Of a stretch of DNA of 10,710 bases, positions 5,998 through 10,710 are shown piece by piece. The DNA is taken from the NCBI GenBank assembly GCA_021788565.1, contig JAJYKO010000108.1:1-10710 (forward strand). Reading direction: 5' to 3'. Positions within the stretch are counted from its first letter, which is position 1. Every line of letters begins with the position of its first letter. This DNA is from Chloroflexota bacterium. Lineage in GTDB: Bacteria; Chloroflexota; UBA6077. Made by a program: the position numbers and the translations under genes. The notes below the pieces were generated by a model, which was given only the letters and a program-made list of their open reading frames with translations, did no database searches and was not told the DNA's origin.

Positions 5998-7368
5998 TCA
6001 GCGTTGCTTTGCCATCTCGTCCCACAGGAACGCGACCGCGCGGATGCCTCCAAAGAAGTTCCCCAGATCCAGTCGCTCGTTCGGTGCGTGGCTGTGCTCG
6101 TCCGGAAGGCCAATCCCCATCAACACCACCGGAACACTCAGCAACTCGACCATGGATGCCACCACGGGCACCGTACCACCCGACCTGATGAAGGCAGGTC
6201 GCTTGTGGAAGGCCTTCTCCATCGCCACGGCCGCAGCCTGCACCGCCGGGTGATCGAGGGGCGTGAGCGCGGGCTTCCCGCCGTGCATTGGGGTGATCTC
6301 CATGGTCACGGACGGAGGGCACAGCTCCTTTAGCCGATTCGCAACGATTTGGAAGATCTCGTCGGGGTCCTGGTCCGGGGCTAGCCTGCAGCTGATCTTG
6401 GCGGATGCACGTGAAGGAAGCACCGTCTTGGATCCTTCCCCCGTGAAACCGCCCCAGATCCCATTCACCTCCAGGGTCGGCCGTACCCACACTCGCTCGA
6501 GCGTGGTGTACCCCTCCTCGCCGAGGAGCTGTGGAACCCCCAACTCCTGGCGGTACTTGTCCTCGTCGAACGGCAGGCTAGCGATCTGATGACGCTCGTC
6601 AGCGCTGATTGTTCGCACCTTGTCATAGAAACCCGGTACGGTCACGTGTCCATGATCGTCCTTCAGGGAAGCGATCATCCCGCACAGCGCTTGAATGGGA
6701 TTGGCGACGGACCCACCAAACGACCCGGAATGGAGGTCACTGTTCGGGCCCTGCACGTCTACCTGCAGGTAGGTGAGTCCACGGAGTCCGTAAGTGATCG
6801 ACGGGATGTCGTGGTCCAGCCATGCTGAGTCGGAAATTACTGCCACGTCTGCCTTCAACAGATCCCTGTTTTCAGCCAGGAAGCGATGAAGGTGCTCGCT
6901 TCCGATCTCCTCCTCGCCCTCCAAAAGGAATTTCAAATTGACGGGAAGCCTGCCGTTGACCTTCATGTGGGCTTCGACGGCGCTCAAGTGCATGTACACC
7001 TGGCCCTTGTCATCGGCAGAGCCACGGGCGTACAACTCGTTCCCTCTGACCTGCGCCTCGAAGGGCGGCGAGACCCAGAGATCCAGCGGATCGGCGGGCT
7101 GCACGTCGTAGTGGCCGTACACGAGGACGGTTGGGGCCCCGGGGGCGCCGAGCCACTCCGCGTAGGCAACCGGATGCCCCCTCGTCGGCATCACCTTCGC
7201 GTTTGTCATTCCCAGGGACTTCATCTTCTCGACCGCGAACTCGGCGGCTCGAGTCATGTCAGAGGAATGCTCGGGAGAAGCGCTGATGCTAGGGATGCGG
7301 AGAAACTCCTTGAGCCCCTCCAAGAACCTGCCCTCGTTTTCCGAGATGTAGCTCTCGATGGTAGCCAC
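5998..7368 (-). CDS. M20-family metallopeptidase, dipeptidase (CNDP-like) subgroup
   Basis: The 456-aa product is a full-length cytosolic dinuclear-zinc peptidase of the carnosinase/CNDP2-like dipeptidase type. Seen: GHYDVQP with ligand H86 and catalytic-site D88, GSADDKGQ with bridging D119, EGEEEIGS with general base E153 and ligand E154, ISDSAW with D180, DLHSG with H214 (the residue that in CNDP2 reaches into the partner active site), and a C-terminal EHSHAPNE with ligand H427. The lid/dimerisation domain lies between about 200 and 360. All expected catalytic residues are present, so it should be active; the natural dipeptide is unknown. I chose the GTG at 7368 because GAGGGGG lies 9 bp before it. 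A TTG at 7398 would add ten residues encoded partly by the repeat-bearing gap. It is 56 bp after the SDR gene on the same strand, so co-transcription is possible. Confidence 0.93.
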   Translation of the reverse strand: MATIESYISENEGRFLEGLKEFLRIPSISASPEHSSDMTRAAEFAVEKMKSLGMTNAKVMPTRGHPVAYAEWLGAPGAPTVLVYGHYDVQPADPLDLWVSPPFEAQVRGNELYARGSADDKGQVYMHLSAVEAHMKVNGRLPVNLKFLLEGEEEIGSEHLHRFLAENRDLLKADVAVISDSAWLDHDIPSITYGLRGLTYLQVDVQGPNSDLHSGSFGGSVANPIQALCGMIASLKDDHGHVTVPGFYDKVRTISADERHQIASLPFDEDKYRQELGVPQLLGEEGYTTLERVWVRPTLEVNGIWGGFTGEGSKTVLPSRASAKISCRLAPDQDPDEIFQIVANRLKELCPPSVTMEITPMHGGKPALTPLDHPAVQAAAVAMEKAFHKRPAFIRSGGTVPVVASMVELLSVPVVLMGIGLPDEHSHAPNERLDLGNFFGGIRAVAFLWDEMAKQR

Positions 7369-7398
7369 GCCCTGAACCCCCTCACAACTGAATACCAA

Positions 7399-7415
7399 AC
7401 AGGATAGACAGGATA
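7399..7415. repeat. Second copy of the ACAGGAT 9-bp repeat
   Basis: ACAGGATAG followed by ACAGGATA sits in the 56-bp gap between the SDR stop and the peptidase start. It is the same repeat type as at 2518-2542, and its extra bases explain why the upstream TTG start of the peptidase is unattractive. Confidence 0.6.
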
Positions 7416-7424
7416 AGTGCTACT

Positions 7425-8216
7425 TCACGAAGCGAGCCAGCCCCCATCCACGTTGAGTAGTTGCCCGGTGATGAAGTCCGAGGCGGCGGAGGCCAGGAAC
7501 ACCACCGTCCCTTTCAGGTCGCTCAACTCGCCCCATCTCCCCATCGGGGTACGGCTAACGATCCACGCATTCCTCTCAGGATCATCCTGCAGTCGCCTCG
7601 TCATTTCGGTCTTGAAGTAGCCGGGGGCTATGGCGTTCACGTTGATCCCGTGTCGCGACCACTCGACCGCCATCGACCTGGTCATGGAGAGCACCCCGCC
7701 CTTGGTCGCCGCATAGACACTCACGTTGGCGATACCGATGGTAGAGGTAAGCGAACAGATGTTGATGATCTTTCCCTTGCCCTGGTCGATCATGTGTGGA
7801 GCGACCGCCTGGGAGCAGAAGTAGACGGCCTTCAGATTGAGAGACTCCACTGTTTCCCAATCCTCTTCCTTCATCTCGAGAATGGGCTTTCGCGCCTGTG
7901 TGCCGGCAGCGTTCACGAGGATGTCTATCCGGCCGTACTCCTGCATCACTCTGTCGACGACGTCGTGGATGGTAGATATCTGGGAGACGTCAGCCGGAAT
8001 CACCAGAGCCCTTCGCCCCAACTCCCGTGCTCGCGAAGCCGTTTCATTCAGCGCCACCTGGGTGCGGGCGACCAGAGCCATGTCAGCGCCGGCCTCCGCC
8101 AATCCTATCGCGAGGGCCTGCCCGATGCCGCGGCTGGCGCCGGTCACGAGGGCGATCTTGCCCGCCAGGCTGAACTTCTCGAGGATGCCCGAGCTAGCTC
8201 CGCTTTCCTCAACCAT
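7425..8216 (-). CDS. Short-chain dehydrogenase/reductase (classical SDR, gluconate 5-dehydrogenase/KduD-like)
   Basis: The 263-aa product is a classical SDR oxidoreductase, a Rossmann-fold cytosolic enzyme interconverting a hydroxyl and a carbonyl group with NAD(P)H. Seen in order: cofactor loop TGASRGIG (25-32), R51 after the second strand, D76 in PADVS, NAAG (102-105), N128 of the catalytic tetrad in SLNLKA, S155, Y168 and K172 (YAATK), IAPGYFKTEMT (196-205), and the C-terminal FITGQLLNVDGGW (248-260). The N-terminal segment LEKFSLAGKIALVTG and overall pattern resemble gluconate 5-dehydrogenase and 2-deoxy-D-gluconate 3-dehydrogenase, but substrate calls in this family are unreliable; 3-oxoacyl-ACP reductase-like activity cannot be excluded. 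AGGAAGAAG lies a few bases before the ATG. R51 favours NADP, weakly. Confidence 0.92.
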   Translation of the reverse strand: MVEESGASSGILEKFSLAGKIALVTGASRGIGQALAIGLAEAGADMALVARTQVALNETASRARELGRRALVIPADVSQISTIHDVVDRVMQEYGRIDILVNAAGTQARKPILEMKEEDWETVESLNLKAVYFCSQAVAPHMIDQGKGKIINICSLTSTIGIANVSVYAATKGGVLSMTRSMAVEWSRHGINVNAIAPGYFKTEMTRRLQDDPERNAWIVSRTPMGRWGELSDLKGTVVFLASAASDFITGQLLNVDGGWLAS

Positions 8217-8230
8217 TACTCTTCTTCCTT

Positions 8231-8383
8231 TCAGGGCAGCAGATGCTCCCGCGCGTACTTAACACACTGCTGGAATCGATAATCAGCCGGGTGGTATCCT
8301 CGGGAGACATCAAGGAAAGACCCACCTCCGCCTGAAGACTCGACGAAAGTCGCAGAAGCGCGAAAGCCCTCCAGCGGCCGCAC
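8231..8383 (-). CDS. Doubtful 50-codon ORF or gene remnant between larE and the SDR gene
   Basis: In a frame different from the larger but less protein-like frame here, the minus strand reads from a GTG at 8383 to a TGA at 8231. The C-terminal half looks protein-like: SFLDVSRGYHPADYRFQQ followed by CVKYAREHLLP. The frame stays open upstream past the larE stop (residues KPGSSWYDPP just before the GTG), with no ATG and no ribosome site, so this could be the tail of a decayed gene. The stop lies 14 bp before the SDR ATG. I recognise no family. Gene, remnant and chance are all possible. Confidence 0.25.
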   Translation of the reverse strand: MRPLEGFRASATFVESSGGGGSFLDVSRGYHPADYRFQQCVKYAREHLLP

Positions 8384-8418
8384 GGGAGGATCGTACCAGG
8401 AAGAGCCTGGCTTATCAA

Positions 8419-9249
8419 TCAGACAGCAGGTCGAGCCGCTTTGAGCACCTCGTTCATGCTGCCCATTCGATAGCCCTGAAGGTCCAGCGTCACGTACAGA
8501 TACCCCAACTCCTTTAGCTTGGCGACGACCAGTTCCGCGGCACCGTCTGACACCAGCCGCGCCATATCCTGGGCTGGAAGCTCGATCCGCGCGATCTTGT
8601 CGTGGTGGCGCACCCGTACCTGGCGGAAGCCCAGGTCATGCATGAAGTTCTCCGCGGCGTCCACCTGCTGAAGGGCCTCTTTCGTGATGATCTGGCCGTA
8701 TGGGATACGGGAGGAAAGGCAGGCGTAGGCCGGCTTGTCCCAGGTGCGAAGCCCGAGCCGTCGGGAGAGAAGGCGGATCTCATTCTTGGTAAGGCCTGCC
8801 TCCTGTAGCGGGCCTCGTGCGCCCATCCGTTTGGCGGCCTGAATGCCCGGCCGGAAATCGCCCATGTCGTCGGCGTTGACGCCATACAGGAGCTGCTTCA
8901 GCCCCTCCTCCTGAGCGACGGGGAACATCTTGGTGAACAGTTCGGTCTTGCAGTGGAAGCATCGATTTGCCGGGTTGCGCGCGTACTCCGGATTGGAGAG
9001 CTCCTCCGTCTCGATCAACCGAATACGGGCCCCCATCTCCTCAGCCAGCTTCCGCGCCTCCTCCAGTTCGCGAGCCGGGTAGGACTCGGATACGGCGATA
9101 ATGCCCAGCACCCGAACCGGCCCGAGTTCGTCCGTCGCCACCTTGAGGAGGAAGGTACTATCCACACCCCCGGAGTAGGCAACGGCCACGCTATCCATCT
9201 CTCGCAGTATCGCCTTAAGTCGGTCGTACTTTGACTCGAGCTCTTCCAT
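8419..9249 (-). CDS. larE: LarE-type ATP-dependent sacrificial sulfur transferase
   Basis: LarE adenylates the pyridinium dicarboxylate carboxyl groups and inserts sulfur while building the nickel-pincer nucleotide cofactor of lactate racemase-type enzymes. Length is 276 aa, usual for the family. Seen: PP-loop SGGVDS (26-31); NPANRCFHCK (92-101), conserved in LarE; YGVNADD (122-128); WDKPAYACLSSRIPYG (170-185), whose C177 matches the sulfur-donating cysteine of Lactobacillus plantarum LarE; E200; VRVRHH with R212 and R214; and E223. C97, C100 and C177 are its only cysteines. The start at 9249 is fixed by GGAGGAG at about -13 to -7; the upstream TTG at 9264 falls within the ribosome site. larA, larB and larC are not in the window, so the client enzyme is unseen. 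It follows mnmA by 51 bp across a hairpin. Confidence 0.9.
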   Translation of the reverse strand: MEELESKYDRLKAILREMDSVAVAYSGGVDSTFLLKVATDELGPVRVLGIIAVSESYPARELEEARKLAEEMGARIRLIETEELSNPEYARNPANRCFHCKTELFTKMFPVAQEEGLKQLLYGVNADDMGDFRPGIQAAKRMGARGPLQEAGLTKNEIRLLSRRLGLRTWDKPAYACLSSRIPYGQIITKEALQQVDAAENFMHDLGFRQVRVRHHDKIARIELPAQDMARLVSDGAAELVVAKLKELGYLYVTLDLQGYRMGSMNEVLKAARPAV

Positions 9250-9266
9250 CGTTGTCTCCTCCAATC

Positions 9267-9306
9267 GAATAGCTGCTGGACATTAGCTATTAGCCAGCAG
9301 CTATTC
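9267..9306. repeat. Perfect 13-bp inverted repeat across the mnmA stop codon
   Basis: GAATAGCTGCTGG (9267-9279) and CCAGCAGCTATTC (9294-9306) pair perfectly around a 14-nt loop. The right arm contains the mnmA stop codon (9303-9301), so the last MnmA codons and stop are part of the repeat. The loop and flanks repeat the TTAGCTATTAGC motif. In RNA it would be a stem-loop 17 bp before the larE start codon, next to its ribosome site. No T-run follows. Partial attenuation or differential mRNA stability between mnmA and larE is possible; an inserted dispersed repeat is the alternative. Confidence 0.7.
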
Positions 9307-10392
9307 GCTAATTGCTCGCCGAATCGTTGCGCCACCAACCACCGTGTCGTCGTCGTACAGGACCACCGCCTGGCCAGGGGACACGGCACGCTGCGGCTCG
9401 TCGAACTCTATCCGGACACTCCCGTCCAGACCCATCTCGGCGAGAGCAGGCACATCGGTGGATCGGTACCGGATCTTCGCGCTGACGCGAATCTGACCGA
9501 CTGGTCGCACCATGGCTATCCAGTTCGCGTCGTCGGCCAGCAGGCCGCGGGAGTATAGCTCTTCGCGCTCACCCACCACAACCGTGTTTTCCTCGGGCAG
9601 CAGCTCGACCACGAAAAGCGGCTTGCCCGTGGCAATACCGAGTCCCTTGCGCTGTCCGACGGTGAAGAAAGCGATCCCCGGGTGGGTACCCAGCACCTCG
9701 CCCTTGAGGTTTCGGATGGGTCCCGGCATCGCCGCAGAAGGAAGTCGCTGCGAGATGTACCCGACATAGTCGCCGTCGGGCACGAAGCAAAGCTCCTGGC
9801 TCTCCGGCTTATCGGCGGTAGCGAGACCAAGGTCGGCCGCGATTCGGCGCGTTTCGGACTTTTCCAGCCCTCCCAGGGGAAACAGGGTGTGGGCCAGCTG
9901 CTGCTGGGAAAGGGAGTAGAGGGCATAACTCTGGTCCTTGGCAGAGTACAACGCCTTCTTCAGCAGGTAGCGCCCTTCTGGGGAGCGCTCCACGCGAGCG
10001 TAGTGACCGGTCGCGATGTAGTTGGCTCCCCAGCTCAACGCCTTGGCCAAAAGAGCGTCGAACTTCACGAAGCGGTTGCAGCGGATGCACGGGTTGGGAG
10101 TGCGTCCCCGGGCATACTCAGCCAGGAAGTCGCGAACTACCTCTCGATCGAATACGTCGCGGAAGTTCAGAGTGTAGTGAGGAATGCCGAGCCTGTCGGC
10201 TACACGCCTGGCATCATTCACCGACTCCAGAGAGCAGCAGACGTTATGACGAGTATCGGCCTCCACCATGCTCTCGCGAGGCCAGAGGTTCATGGTAACG
10301 CCAACTACGTTATACCCCTGCTCCAGGAGCAGTGCTGCAGCCACGGAGCTGTCTACACCGCCGCTCATGGCAACCACTACCAGCTCGGCCAC
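9301..10392 (-). CDS. mnmA: tRNA-specific 2-thiouridylase MnmA
   Basis: MnmA activates U34 of Lys, Glu and Gln tRNAs with ATP and replaces the C2 oxygen with sulfur, giving s2U34 in the wobble base. The 363-aa length is standard. Seen: PP-loop SGGVDSS (10-16), VCCSLESVNDARRVADRLGIP (split by position: C52, C53 and DARRVA 60-65), GRTPNPCIRCN (96-106) with catalytic C102, ATGHYAR (127-133), KDQSYALY (152-159), KPESQELCFV (195-204) with partner cysteine C202, and GQRKGLGI (246-253), which begins the central tRNA-contacting domain. The start is a GTG at 10392, preceded by GAGG about 11 bp away. A promoter-like site lies upstream, and cysK is the previous gene. The usual iscS/iscU partners are not seen in the window, so the sulfur source is unresolved. 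Confidence 0.97.
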   Translation of the reverse strand: MAELVVVAMSGGVDSSVAAALLLEQGYNVVGVTMNLWPRESMVEADTRHNVCCSLESVNDARRVADRLGIPHYTLNFRDVFDREVVRDFLAEYARGRTPNPCIRCNRFVKFDALLAKALSWGANYIATGHYARVERSPEGRYLLKKALYSAKDQSYALYSLSQQQLAHTLFPLGGLEKSETRRIAADLGLATADKPESQELCFVPDGDYVGYISQRLPSAAMPGPIRNLKGEVLGTHPGIAFFTVGQRKGLGIATGKPLFVVELLPEENTVVVGEREELYSRGLLADDANWIAMVRPVGQIRVSAKIRYRSTDVPALAEMGLDGSVRIEFDEPQRAVSPGQAVVLYDDDTVVGGATIRRAISE

Positions 10393-10436
10393 GCCAAAAG
10401 CCCTCGAGATACAAAGGATTATGTCACGATAAGCTA

Positions 10437-10466
10437 ATTATACGAGGCCGGGTTGTGATCGACCAA
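10437..10466 (-). promoter_or_regulatory. Sigma-70-like promoter candidate for mnmA
   Basis: The minus strand has a perfect TATAAT at 10442-10437, with TTGGTC (10466-10461) 18 bp upstream as a poor -35 box. Transcription would start near 10430, giving a leader of about 40 nt to the mnmA GTG. It lies just downstream of the inverted repeat that follows cysK. The -10 box is convincing, the -35 box weak. Confidence 0.45.
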
Positions 10467-10470
10467 GCTG

Positions 10471-10539
10471 TAGGGGCGAAGCATCCGCGCAGGTGCAGCC
10501 TCTCTCCAATGACGCCTTCCGGCGGATGCTTCGCCCCTA
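10471..10539. repeat. Perfect 18-bp inverted repeat between cysK and mnmA
   Basis: TAGGGGCGAAGCATCCGC (10471-10488) and its exact reverse complement (10522-10539) enclose a 33-bp spacer. Outside them GATCGACCAAG (10458-10468) and CTTGATCGATC (10540-10550) extend the pairing imperfectly. The GGGGCGAAGCATCCGC type is a dispersed intergenic hairpin seen in many environmental bacteria. It could terminate cysK transcription in a loose sense, but no T-run follows the stem, so mobile or dispersed repeat is my first reading. Confidence 0.75.
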
Positions 10540-10564
10540 CTTGATCGATCCGACTCCGACAACG

Positions 10565-10710
10565 TTACAGCGCTGCCGAGACGGCCTGCTGCGGCTCCTG
10601 GAAGAGCGGCGTGCTCAGGTAGCGCTCACCGGTATCCGGAAGCACCACCACGATAAGTTTGCCCGCGTTCTCTGGCCGCTTGGCTACCTGAACCGCAGCC
10701 CAGGCCGCTG
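10565..10710 (-). CDS. cysK: Cysteine synthase (O-acetylserine sulfhydrylase), 3' end only
   Basis: Only the last 47 codons are inside the window; the TAA is at 10567-10565. The residues include [15 protein letters not shown] and the highly conserved C-terminal block [19 protein letters not shown] (18-36 of the fragment), diagnostic of CysK-type PLP enzymes that make cysteine from O-acetylserine and sulfide. The short tail after it ([11 protein letters not shown]) is unremarkable. A CysM or CBS-type paralogue is less likely given this block but cannot be excluded from 47 residues. Placed upstream of mnmA and larE on the same strand, it supplies the cysteine that ultimately feeds tRNA thiolation, a plausible functional link. 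Confidence 0.9.
   Translation of the reverse strand, partial: AAWAAVQVAKRPENAGKLIVVVLPDTGERYLSTPLFQEPQQAVSAAL

Noticed and set aside
7369..7398. Upstream TTG start for the M20 peptidase
   Set aside because: It lacks a ribosome site and lies next to the repeat; the GTG at 7368 has GAGGGGG at proper spacing.
7461..8282. 273-codon plus-strand frame
   Set aside because: Antisense to the SDR gene, which has the full catalytic set.
8209..8418. 69-codon minus-strand frame from a TTG overlapping the SDR start
   Set aside because: No ribosome site, Ser/Leu/Arg-rich product, and it overlaps the SDR start; the other frame here looks more protein-like, though it is also doubtful.
9250..9264. Upstream TTG start for larE
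   Set aside because: The codon lies in the GGAGGAG ribosome site of the ATG at 9249.
9682..10437. 251-codon plus-strand frame
   Set aside because: Antisense to mnmA, whose PP-loop and both catalytic cysteines are on the minus strand.

Overview
This window reads as one bacterial chromosomal segment of moderately high GC with every convincing gene on the minus strand. Read 5'->3' on that strand, the order is: cysK (3' end only), mnmA, larE, a short doubtful ORF, an SDR dehydrogenase, an M20 dipeptidase-like peptidase, a sensor histidine kinase and its response regulator, a YeiH-family membrane transporter, and dsrA (5' part only). The dsrA start has the reductive-type signature ([11 protein letters not shown]...GGGVIGRY). 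The organism is therefore probably a sulfite/sulfate reducer, or a relative carrying a reductive-type Dsr. The phylum cannot be fixed from this window; the dispersed repeats resemble ones I associate with Chloroflexota and other environmental lineages, which is weak evidence.

Region by region. Positions 10710-8419 hold a sulfur-handling group: cysteine synthase, the tRNA 2-thiouridylase MnmA, and the sacrificial sulfur transferase LarE, the last two both PP-loop ATPases. A promoter-like site lies before mnmA, and perfect inverted repeats fill the cysK-mnmA and mnmA-larE gaps. Positions 8418-5998 hold the SDR enzyme and the M20 peptidase. Positions 5997-5762 are an intergenic gap with a 143-bp MITE-like element: 13-bp perfect terminal inverted repeats, a long internal hairpin and a 10-11-bp flanking direct repeat.

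Positions 5761-2674 encode a two-component system with overlapping genes. The kinase has an extracytoplasmic Cache-like sensor containing a CYDCH (CxxCH) motif, a possible covalent c-heme site, followed by HAMP, GAF and NarX-type kinase domains. The partner is a NarL/FixJ-type regulator. Positions 2673-2098 form a repeat-rich non-coding gap. Positions 2097-1 carry the YeiH-like transporter ('putative sulfate exporter' family), a 135-bp leader with a long hairpin, and dsrA running off the edge.

How the genes may work together: the sequence and family knowledge support sulfur metabolism at both ends (cysteine synthesis and thiolation at one, dissimilatory sulfite reduction with a sulfur-oxyanion-type transporter at the other). 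Between them sits a possible heme-linked redox or gas sensor that could control the transporter-dsr unit. That regulatory link is inference from position only.
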